32,303 nucleotides of DNA, taken from the NCBI GenBank assembly GCA_905221605.1, contig CAJNDS010001142.1, forward strand, positions 1 to 32,303. Direction: 5' to 3'. The translations under genes were made by a program, and so were the position numbers. A model generated the notes under the pieces. That model did not search any database, had not been told where the DNA came from, and saw nothing but the letters and a program-made list of their open reading frames with translations. The stretch comes from Symbiodinium natans (Eukaryota > Sar > Dinophyceae > Suessiales > Symbiodiniaceae). The stretch's first letter is position 1; the number at the start of each line of letters is the position of its first letter. Shown here in pieces: positions 24,109 to 31,989 of this stretch.

Positions 24109-24856
24109 CGCCGTTTACGAGGAACTTCCGATCCCAACGAACCCAAAACATATCCTCTTTGGGAGCGCGCAGACTGACGTACCAGAAGCTGTAGGGCTCC
24201 CTGGTGGCCTCCTCATACATCGAGAAGAGGGTCTCCTTCGGGAGCATGGCGCTGAGCTCCTCCACCAGGGCGTCCAGCTCCAGCTGGTTGCGCAGGCGGA
24301 AGACGCAGTAGAACATGGTGTTGACCCGCACGGCGCTGCTCATAAGTCGCAATTTTTGGGTGCTCACCCAACTCGAGATACAGTAGTGCCGGCCACGAAT
24401 AAACAGCGAGTCCAGAACGCCGTCGCCTGTCTTCCGGTGCACGGCGGGATTGTCAGCTAGGTCGTCGAGGACCACGAGAACCTGGTAGAGCTTTTTGAGG
24501 CCCAACTCCTTGCTCTTCTGGGTGATGCGCTTTTGGTCCGCCATGATCTTCCGGAGCGCCCCCTCGTCCCAGTCCTCGAAGAAGCACTGCTCTCGGTCCG
24601 TGTTCACGCCCAGCTCGTCCCTGACGTAGTCCTTGACGGGCTGCCAGGCGGAATCAATCATCACCGAGGGGCTGAAGACAAAGATGCGCGAGAAGCAGCC
24701 CTTATACTGAGAGAGGATCATTGACACGAGCAGAACCGTCTTCCCGGAAGCCGACGGAGCGCACAGGATCCCATTGGCAGGGAGCCTGCAGACCACTGGA
24801 TCTGGGGGTTGCTGGACCTCGTACTGAGGCGTCTTGAACAGTTTCACGGGCGCCAT
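24044..24856 (-). CDS. A32/FtsK-HerA-type DNA packaging ATPase, 270 aa
   Basis: It pumps the genome into the capsid using ATP. Walker A is CAPSASGKT (Gly38-Lys39-Thr40) and Walker B is VLVVLDDL (Asp131-Asp132), followed by HYCISSWVSTQKL and a sensor-like region. The length is typical for PLV and virophage packaging ATPases. The start ATG at 24856 is preceded by GGTAA. The C-terminal 20 residues overlap the upstream part of the penton frame. This is one of the two hallmark genes, with the capsid protein, that identify the element as viral. The frame is intact. Confidence 0.9.
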   Translation of the reverse strand: MAPVKLFKTPQYEVQQPPDPVVCRLPANGILCAPSASGKTVLLVSMILSQYKGCFSRIFVFSPSVMIDSAWQPVKDYVRDELGVNTDREQCFFEDWDEGALRKIMADQKRITQKSKELGLKKLYQVLVVLDDLADNPAVHRKTGDGVLDSLFIRGRHYCISSWVSTQKLRLMSSAVRVNTMFYCVFRLRNQLELDALVEELSAMLPKETLFSMYEEATREPYSFWYVSLRAPKEDMFWVRWDRKFLVNGDGDDPVADGGQASGRGSDVRK

Positions 24857-24902
24857 TTACCCACACGGCACGATAAAGCTCGTACAGCCCGCAGCACATT
24901 CT

Positions 24903-25897
24903 TTACTGACCCCACCAGGTTGCGGGCAGCCCGACCACGCGCACGCCCTCGGGCGCCTGCTCGTCCACAAAGCCCTCCACTGCGGCCTCGGCCGCGTCAA
25001 ACAGGGCGTTGAAGGCGGCCGCGTCGCCAACGTAGAAGCAGGACTCGCCGTTTCGGAGTCGCTTGCGCTTCAAGATGCGCTCCGCGTCCGGGTTGAGACG
25101 CAACACCAGGCCCGGCAAGCCCACGTCGGCGGCGATGAGCTCGAGGCGGGTGTCTTCGTCCGCACATCCATGGCCGTCCTCGTCGACCTCGACCTGCACG
25201 AAGCGGTCTTCGAAGCGGTAGAGCATGTCGGGGCGCTTCAGCGTGCAGCCTCCGGGCACGGGTCGGCCAGCATGAGATGCTCCTTGCGGACTTTCAGCTT
25301 CGCGCGGTCTGGGTACTGGGCGGTGAAGCAGCCCCAGCACAGACGCTGGACTTCTGGGCCTCGAAACCTCGCAAGGGGAGGCGACTCCAGCGTAGCGCAG
25401 GCCTCGGAGGTGCAGCGATACCCGCCGCCATGCACAGCGCACGCCCGGACCTCGCCGCCGCTCTGCACCTGCCTTTGACAGGGGCCTTCCGGGGTTGGAT
25501 GGAGACACAGCCGCCGCTTCCCTCCGCCGTGCTTCATGCACGCCCGGACCTCGCCGCTCTTCGCAAGCTTCTGACACGGGCCCTCGGGTGTGGGATGCAG
25601 ACATAGCCGCCGCTTCCCTCCGCCGTGCTTAATGCACGCGCGGACCTCGCCGCCGTTCGCCACCTGTTTTTGACAGGGGCCTTTGGGGGTTGGATGAAGA
25701 CACAGCCGCCACTTCCTTCCGCCGTGCTGAATGCACGCGCAGACGCCGCCGCTCGCCAGCTTTTGACAAGGGCCTTCCGGGGTTGGATGGCGACACAGGC
25801 CACCCCCGTGCTCGCGACACAGGCCGTGCGCCACGGCTCTCTCGCCGCAGGGGCCCTCGGGAGTGGGCTGGACACAGAAGTACTTGGGCATGGGCAT
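24903..25897 (-). pseudogene. Cys/His-repeat protein with nuclease-like C-terminal domain, frameshifted
   Basis: Residues 1-165 (ATG 25897) hold five repeats of the type C-x-HPTPEGPC-QK...AC-x2-HGG, spacing about C-x8-C-x10/11-C-x2-H, resembling the EsV-1-7-type Cys/His repeats of algal and viral proteins and likely to bind zinc. The N-terminal frame ends at a TGA at 25238; the C-terminal domain is in the next frame from about 25270 and starts GGCTLKRPDMLYRF. It has VQVEVDEDGHG and VLRLNPD, the EVDE..H and RxNPD pattern seen in predicted nucleases of giant viruses and algae. The linker at the junction is shorter than expected, so bases may be missing there. The 60-bp element shared with 5467-5526 lies upstream. 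Confidence 0.6.
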
Positions 25898-26029
25898 GGC
25901 TCACGTTTCTTCAAGTCTGCCGGGAGTCCAACGTCTCCGTGACCGATCGAATTGGTTTTACCCCCTACAGGCGAGGAACCGCCCGCCGCCGCGCGTGAGT
26001 CCAGGGGCCCGGTGGGCGTTTGAACGCAG
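25898..26029. promoter_or_regulatory. Intergenic region with the 60-bp shared element (25969-26028)
   Basis: On the minus strand it separates the methyltransferase stop (26030) from the nuclease-like gene. 25969-26028 aligns gap-free to 5467-5526. GGTAAAACC lies just inside it toward the start codon. A regulatory role is inferred. Confidence 0.45.
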
Positions 26030-26653
26030 TCACGGCACGGCGGCCGTGGCCGCGTCCGCTATCTCGTCGCAGAGCGCGGGTGGAATGGAGTATAGCTGGT
26101 TCCTGGTCTGGCAGTTCTTCCGCTTCAATGAAGGTCCTCTCTGTGCAGCTTGCGGGTGGCCCCGGCCATCGAAGGCCTGGCAGCGGTTCCCTTTTCTGCA
26201 GACGCCGCGGGATGGCGTCCAGGGTAGCGTGCCCCAAATGCGGGTCGGCTTGCGGTAGAGATACCCCCAAACACAGTAGCAGGTGTCCTGAAAGGGCAAG
26301 CCTGCCATGAAGGCCCGCGTCTTAAGCAATCCTGTCTGCGGGTTCTCGAGGGCCCACCAGCGCGGGCGGAGGTAGGCGAGGATCTCTAGCGTTCGGAGCA
26401 CCACCGCGTCGGCAGCCTCCAAGTTGCGCGGGCGAGTGCGCAGCGCGACGCTGAATTCTGTACAGGGAGGTGACGTCCAGATGAAATCGAAGTGGCCCGG
26501 TTCGAAGGCCTTGTAGTCCCAGGTCATGACGTCCGCCACGATGGTCGGGCGTGCCTTCGGATCCATGTCGAGGCTCGTCACCTCCCACTCGCGCGCCTCG
26601 AAAGCTCGGCCGACGGACCCCGTTCCGGAAAACAGCTCCAGCATCCGCGGCAT
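26030..26653 (-). CDS. C5 cytosine DNA methyltransferase (Dcm-like), 207 aa
   Basis: It transfers a methyl group from S-adenosylmethionine to cytosine C5. Motif I is LELFSGTGSVGRAF (residues 5-18), motif II SLDMDP, motif IV SPPCTEFS with the catalytic Cys64, motif VI ALENP with Glu103. A short specificity region (YCVWGYLYRKPTRIWG) follows. At 207 residues it is smaller than bacterial enzymes (~300+), but its core is complete and the frame intact. The start is the ATG at 26653, preceded by GTAAAAAAGG; an earlier ATG at 26710 is possible but runs through repeats. Viruses use such enzymes for self-marking or against restriction; in a eukaryotic host an epigenetic role is possible. Confidence 0.9.
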   Translation of the reverse strand: MPRMLELFSGTGSVGRAFEAREWEVTSLDMDPKARPTIVADVMTWDYKAFEPGHFDFIWTSPPCTEFSVALRTRPRNLEAADAVVLRTLEILAYLRPRWWALENPQTGLLKTRAFMAGLPFQDTCYCVWGYLYRKPTRIWGTLPWTPSRGVCRKGNRCQAFDGRGHPQAAQRGPSLKRKNCQTRNQLYSIPPALCDEIADAATAAVP

Positions 26654-26726
26654 TCCTTTTTTACATTGTTGGCGATGGGCAACGCGATGGGCAACGCCTA
26701 TGATGGGCAACTTGAGGTGCCCAACT
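26654..26726. repeat. Short repeats between two minus-strand genes
   Basis: GATGGGCAAC occurs three times (26673-26710), followed by an imperfect palindrome GGGCAACTTGAGGTGCCC. No gene. Confidence 0.5.
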
Positions 26727-26867
26727 CTACGTTGCCAAGTCGGCCCAGGGCTCCTCCTCCCAGGGTCTCGCGAGGACCCACAGCACGGCGACGCCGCTGG
26801 CCAGCGTCAGCGCGACGCAGAGGAACTCCCCGAAGCTCACGGGGCTGGTGCGTTCACAGGACGACAT
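26727..26867 (-). CDS. Small single-pass membrane protein, 46 aa
   Basis: ATG at 26867 (MSSCERTSPVSFGEF), TAG at 26727. Residues 16-33 (FLCVALTLASGVAVLWVL) form one convincing transmembrane helix, followed by an acidic/Trp-rich tail (RPWEEEPWADL). The start is preceded by CATAAAAAACA, similar to the other viral starts. It sits divergently 27 nt from the plus-strand gene at 26895. No family recognised; the clean membrane segment and start context support it. Confidence 0.5.
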   Translation of the reverse strand: MSSCERTSPVSFGEFLCVALTLASGVAVLWVLARPWEEEPWADLAT

Positions 26868-26894
26868 TGTTTTTTATGTCGACAAGAAAACGCC
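26868..26894. promoter_or_regulatory. 27-bp divergent intergenic region
   Basis: This separates the leftward block from the rightward replication genes. It holds TTTTTTATG read rightward and CATAAAAAAC read leftward, so both promoters must lie in or overlap these few bases and the adjoining genes. Confidence 0.4.
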
Positions 26895-27464
26895 ATGAAG
26901 ATCGAGACGATCATGCTGGGCAAGGTTCTTACAAACAGCAAGGGCGGTCGCTTTATCCCGCTGCGTACGGAGGGCGGCAGCGATGCGCCCACATGGAGAA
27001 GTGAGTGGCTCCGGGTACTGTGGAACCCATCCAGCTTTGGCGACCCCGAGGCGGTGCGCGTGGCCCTGTGCCTGGAGCCCGACGACGCCGCCAAGACCTT
27101 CTTCCGCGAAACGGAGGAGCGGGTGACCAAGGCGCTGTCGGAGCACTCTCTGCACGACACCCGCATCTTCGGCAAGCCCCTCAAACCAGAGGAGGTGAAG
27201 GAGCGGATGGCCAGCGCTGTCAAGACCAGCACACGCGGCACGGAGTTCCTCAAGTTGAAGCTCCACTACGACAAGGTGCGTTTTTGGGGACCGCAGGGCG
27301 AGGAGCTGCCGACGCAGCAGTGGGACCTGCAGGGTTGCCTATGTAAGGTCCACGTGGAGCTGCGCCAGGTGTTGCTCATGACCTCCCAGTGCGGCGTGCT
27401 GGCCGAGGTGACTGACGTGATGCTGCAGCAGTGCGAGGCGCCGAAGCCGCAGTGCCCCTTCTGA
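26895..27464 (+). CDS. Unknown viral protein, possibly ssDNA-binding, 189 aa
   Basis: Start at ATG 26895 (MKIETIMLGKVLTNSKGGR). The N-terminal half is strand-rich; FGKPLKPEEVKERM, WDLQGCLCKVHVELRQVLL and a C-terminal hydrophobic beta pattern ending in an acidic tail suggest an OB-fold-like layout as in single-stranded-DNA-binding proteins. It is the first gene of the rightward pair, 44 nt upstream of the large replication protein, which fits a replication role. No motif proves it. Confidence 0.55.
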   Translation: MKIETIMLGKVLTNSKGGRFIPLRTEGGSDAPTWRSEWLRVLWNPSSFGDPEAVRVALCLEPDDAAKTFFRETEERVTKALSEHSLHDTRIFGKPLKPEEVKERMASAVKTSTRGTEFLKLKLHYDKVRFWGPQGEELPTQQWDLQGCLCKVHVELRQVLLMTSQCGVLAEVTDVMLQQCEAPKPQCPF

Positions 27465-27508
27465 ACGCGTTCGCCGGACCGAAGCTGCCGGGGGGCGGGT
27501 AAGAAAAA

Positions 27509-30500
27509 ATGTCTAGGTCTTGGGCGCAGCAGCGCGAGAGCATCCGGCGGGCCGTGGAGGCGGGCGTCTCCGCGCACACCTCCCCGCAGGGCTCGGAGCT
27601 CCTGCGTCTCCAAAACGCCCAGCAGCTCCTGCTCGCCCGGCCGGACGGGCAGCCCACGCGCGCAGGATCCTTCTACTACCAGCTGGTCGGGAGGCGCCCG
27701 CCTTCCCGGCGCTTCAACGAGGCGCAGCCGCTCGTGCGCGACGGCCCGAATGACTACGTTGTTTTGAGAAGCGGCGCCAAGAAACTGGCGCGTAGCCTCC
27801 AGCCCGACGGCAGCTACCGCGTCACGAAGCTGGGCAAGGCCTTCTTTCGTGAGAAATGGACTGACTACATTGCGCACGCTCCCGTGAGGATCCGCGGGAG
27901 ACGACGAGGGGGGCAGGCCTACCAGAGGGACGACTTCCTGCCCGTGGTCCTGGATGGTCTGGGGCGGCAGAACGACGGGTTGGGTGAGGTGCAGGCGCAC
28001 CGAAACGTGATCGCGGCCGCGCTCCGCAAGCTGGGAAACCCCGAGGACGGCGACGTGATCATGGAGCTCTCTGACGAGACCTACCACTACGACGCCTCGC
28101 GGGACTGGGGCGTCTCGAAGCAGACGATGCAGGTGGCGCAGAACCAGGTGAACACGGAGGTGACGCTGCGCCAGCCCCTGGGCGCGCTGCGGTACCAGCT
28201 CTTCAGGGGCTCGGAGGTCCTGGAGAGCGCCTTCGAGGAGCGCGACGACAGGCTCTGCGTGGTGCGCCAGGTCTCGGAGCTGCTCCAGCTGCCCTTCGAG
28301 GAGGTCTACTCGGATTTCGACGCGATCTGCCCCAAGGGCTGGGAGCGCAGGGGCGTCACCGGCAAGGAGATCCGGCAGTTCTGCGAGTGGCGCAAGGCGC
28401 CCCTGTTCATCGTGAACTGCCGAGGGCAAATGGTCGACTGCTACGAGCCGCCCGTGAAGGAGGAGCGAGCACTGGCGTTGTGCGGTCGCGACCACGCCTA
28501 CTTCTACAAGAGCGCGCGGGCCGTGGCCTGGTGCGACGGGGAGCCACGAGACACTCCGAGCTACCGAGGCGAGCGACGGCAGTCCACCGTGCCGCCCTTC
28601 GGCGAGTGGCAGGAATGGTTGGGCACCCTCGAGCCAGGGCACTACTGGGCCAAGGACCTGCGCGTCGCGCGCTCTCGCCTGCTCGCGGAGGGCCACCAGC
28701 CCAAGGTGGTCCTGCGGGGGCTCGTGGAGTGGCGCTACCTGCGGCTGCGCGTGCGGGGGCAGGGAGACTGTATCATTCACGAGCATCCCGAGGACGCGGA
28801 GGTGCTGGACGCGTGGATGGGCAAGCTGGGCTTTGTCTACCGCGGGCAGCGACTCGCGGGCGCGGCGAGCGAGGTCTTCGCAGCGCTCCTGAAGGCGCGC
28901 CGGGAGCGGGGCGACGTGCAGCGACTGCTGCAGGAGCAGCGGGGAGCCTGCGCGCTCTGCGCCGCGCCCATCGACGCGGGCAGCTGCGAGGCGGACCACG
29001 TGGTGCCTGTGCACCAGTCCTTCTTCGGGCAGCGGCAGCGGCTGTAGGCCCTGTGCCTGGAGTGCCACCGCGCGAAGACGTTCCTGGAGTGCTCCCACGC
29101 CACGACCCTGGAGAGCCGCTTCTGCCGCCACGTCTACGAGAGCTACGCATGCTCCCCGCGCCTGCCCCCGCTCGTGTGCGGGCTGTCGAAGTGTAACCCC
29201 GACAAATTGTGCCAGGGAGTGGACGTGGTGCGGTGTCGGAAAAACGCGCTGGCCAACGCCCCCTTCCCGCTGCCCGTCTTCTGCCCGCTGGACAGTATCC
29301 GCCCGGCGGAGGAGGGGCAGCTGGCAGACCTCACCTTCGTGCGGAAGCGCGAGGACAAGCGCGCGGGGTTTTTGGCGCGGCTGCCCTACGTCGGCCCGGG
29401 CTGGTACGGGAAGCCGGCGGTGGCCTACATGCTCGACGCGGGCCTCGCGAAATGGGCGGATTTCGAGTGGTCGCTGGAGGCCACGGCCCACGTGGCGCCC
29501 GACTGCCTGGCGCGGGCGCTGGAGATCATGGAGACGGCCTGGCCGGAGGGGAAGGAGCACTTCGCGAAGCTGAGCGTGAACGCGCTCATCGGGCTGTGGG
29601 CGCGCTCCAAGGACGTCTACTACTCCATGAGAACGAGCAGCCACGAGGCGGACGCCTGGGGCTCCCAGTTCCTGCAGGTCTTCTTCGACGCCGCGGGCGC
29701 CTGCCACTACGACCACGTCTACGCCACGGAGCTCTTCACGAACCGCTCCACGCGCCCGGCGCACGACTTCGTGATGGCCTCCGAGTACGTGGCGATGGCG
29801 AGGATCCACCGCGCGCTGCGGGATGTGCCTCCCCGCCACCTGGTGGCGCTGAAGACCGATTGCCTCGTGTACCAGAGCCTGCCGAAAAAGTTCCTCCCCG
29901 CCATGGAGGCGCTCACACGGCAGCGGCATCGGGACGGCACGCCGAAATTTCGGTTTGAAGAGGTAAAGCGGTTGGGGGGAGACTACCGAGAGCCGCGGCT
30001 GGAGACGGAGCCGCCGCCGAGGCAGGAGCCCTGGAGGCACGTGGAGGACCCCGTGGCGCACTGTCTCGACGGGGAGAGCCTGCTGCTGCTGCTCTCCGGC
30101 ATGCCGGGCACGGGGAAGACGCATTTGGCGAGGCGGATCGTGGCGCAGCTCTCGGCGCAGGGCGAGGACGTGACGCTCATCTCGAAGACACACTGCAGTG
30201 TGCAGAACCTGGGCCTGGGGGCGCAGACGGCGGACCTCTGGGTGCGGCGCACCATCCGCGCGGGCCGCTGCGCGCTGGACTGGCTCGTGGTCGAGGAGGT
30301 CACGCAGCTCGACGTGGGGCTGTGGGCCGACATCGCTGAACTGTCGACGAACCGACGGGTGCGCTTCCTGCTGCTGGGCGACTTCCGGCAGCTGCCCGCG
30401 GTGCAGGACGCCTTCGGGGGCTCGCAGGTGCTGCGCTCGCTGAAGGAGTCGCAGCTGCTGCACGACCTGGCGGGCGGCTGCGTGCACGAGCTCACGGAGA

Positions 30501-31055
30501 ACCGGCGCAGCGACGAGACGATCTTCCGCTTCCTGCAGTGGCTGCGCGTGGACGAGCCCGAGCAGGCGCCGCTGCGGGAGGCCGTGCAGGCGGCCCGGGA
30601 GCGGTTCCCGCGGCGGGGCCACCCCGACACCTGCCTCGTCATCTCCCACGCCCACAGGATGGCCATCAACGACCGAGAGAACAAGAGGCTGGCCCCGTCG
30701 GAGGGCGCGCTGGTCGTGGAGCACCGGGCGCCTCAGCAGGCGGGCACAAACCATGAGAGTGTGGCCAGGGCTGAGGCTCGTGGGCGCGGGGGGCAGGGTG
30801 CCCAAGGGCTGCTTCGCGACGGTGCGGGAGGTGGCGGAGGAGCGGATCTCGCTGGACGACGGGCAGAGCTTCACGCCCGCGGAGCTGCTGCGACACACGC
30901 GCCTCTGCCACGCGATTACCTACGCCTCGTGCCAGGGCCTCACGCTGCGGGGGAGAGTGTGGCTCTGCGACGCCGACAACCCGCACTTTTCCGTAAAACA
31001 CCTCGACGTGGGGGCGTCGCGGGCCACGAGCGCGGAGCTGCTCAGCGTGCTGTGA
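27509..31055 (+). pseudogene. Large replication protein: HNH, polymerase-like region, SF1 helicase; broken
   Basis: The start ATG at 27509 follows GTAAGAAAAA. About 1180 codons. Residues 1-480 include YSDFDAICPKGWERRG and a conserved-looking region with HAYFYKSARAV, family unknown. An HNH-type zinc motif (CALC ... ADHVVPVHQ ... LCLECHRAKT) spans about 484-525 and is interrupted by a TAG at 29045-29047, where Gln would fit. A polymerase-B-like region follows, with KLSVNALIG (Lys687) and KTDCLVYQ (Asp784) resembling motifs B and C. The SF1 (RecD/Pif1-like) helicase has GMPGTGKTHL (Walker A, from 864), WLVVEEVTQLD (motif II), LLGDFRQLPAV (motif III) and, after a one-base shift near 30750, HAITYASCQGLTL and SVKHLDVGASRA (motifs V and VI). 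Helicase and HNH are firm; polymerase is moderate. Confidence 0.75.
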
Positions 31056-31061
31056 GGACTT

Positions 31062-31370
31062 GCACCCCGCTGCCCTTGAGGGTGGTGCGCGACACGCACC
31101 ACCCCCAGAAGTCCCCGAAATGGTGCTTAATTGCGCCCCGCTGCCCTTGAGGGTGGTATGTGTCGCATACCACCCCCCGGAGTCCCCGAAATGGTGCTTA
31201 GCACCCCACTGCCCTCGCTTGAGGGTGGTGTGGTACACGCACACCACCCCCTAAGAGTCCCGAACCGAGGCCTCGGCAGCCGGTTGTCGTCATACGACGA
31301 CAATCTCAAGCTGCTTATTAATTGCACCCCGCCGCCGTCGCTTGAGGGTGGCGGCTCGCTGCCCTGTGCA
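31062..31370. repeat. Tandem ~70-bp units with covarying hairpins, right flank
   Basis: Units start at 31062, 31133 and 31201, with a diverged fourth at 31324. Each has GC(A/G)CCCC, CTTGAG and a 10-bp perfect stem: 31080-31089/31095-31104 (GGGTGGTGCG), 31151-31160/31166-31175 (GGGTGGTATG), 31223-31232/31240-31249 (GGGTGGTGTG). Units one and two end GTCCCCGAAATGGTGCTTA. The first stem lies 25 nt after the replicase stop. An 8-bp hairpin (TTGTCGTC/GACGACAA) is inserted at 31284-31303. Confidence 0.85.
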
Positions 31371-31560
31371 ATCCCGAGGAATCCCCGGGGCTGCCCAACG
31401 CGTTTCAACACAGGTGTCACCTGTCTTCAATCCTCGCTGTGCAATCCCGAGGATTCGGATGGACCGGGCTGCCCAATAGTATGCATCCAGGCCCTCAATC
31501 GGGTGCCCAATCGCGTGTGATCTAACACCAATCGTGGCCGCAAGGTGATTTGTCCCGTAA
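31371..31560. repeat. Right-flank copies of the left-flank repeat family
   Basis: No gene. CAATCCCGAGGATTCGGATG and the reverse complement of the GGGCACCCGGTTGAGAGCCT family (31486-31515) match repeats of 1-3650, in inverted orientation relative to most left copies. Confidence 0.7.
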
Positions 31561-31572
31561 CTTTCGGTGCTG

Positions 31573-31614
31573 GATCTGTCAGTCAACTTGACTGACAGAT
31601 CGGGAAATTTCCCG
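31573..31614. repeat. Two adjoining perfect palindromes
   Basis: 31573-31586 / 31588-31601 is a 14-bp stem (GATCTGTCAGTCAA) with a 1-nt centre, immediately followed by the 14-nt palindrome CGGGAAATTTCCCG (31601-31614). TTGACTGACAG and CGGGAAATTTC repeat at 31616-31640. Confidence 0.85.
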
Positions 31615-31838
31615 ACTTGACTGACAGGTCGGGAAATTTCTCAAGCGCCCTGCGCAGGTCTTTGTCTGAGGGGCCCAGCCATCCCGAGGATTCCCCGGGA
31701 TGAGGTGCCCAAACAACGACATTCGGCAAACAGAAGCGAGGCCGGAATTCCGACTTCGGTCGTGGGTCCATTTTTTGGCATTTTTGCTTTATTTTCCAAG
31801 ACAGCCCAAACAACGGCATTCCGCTACCAGTTTCGACA

Positions 31839-31880
31839 CCACTGTCACCGTTCATCAAAACTGATGAACGGTGACAGTGG
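31839..31880. repeat. 19-bp perfect hairpin
   Basis: Arms 31839-31857 and 31862-31880 are fully complementary with loop AAAC. It is the longest perfect stem in the window. The next 40 nt hold another inverted copy of the GGGCACCCG family. Confidence 0.9.
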
Positions 31881-31922
31881 CATAAAAACAAAGCATCCAG
31901 GCTCTCAATCGGGTGCCCACGG

Positions 31923-31942
31923 GGGGTGGTGTACACCACCCC
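31923..31942. repeat. 20-nt perfect palindrome
   Basis: GGGGTGGTGT / ACACCACCCC, related to the stems at 31080-31249 but without a loop. A further CTCTCT/AGAGAG hairpin lies near 31975-31990. Confidence 0.85.
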
Positions 31943-31989
31943 TCACAGACCCCTCCTCGCTGTTCCCGGGTACCTCTCTCTTAGAGAGG

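Noticed and set aside
27266-30898. Very long open frame (about 1200 codons) antisense to the replication protein
   Set aside because: It is a by-product of high GC and biased third positions; composition is His/Arg/Gln/Leu-rich without motifs, while the plus strand carries HNH and helicase motifs.
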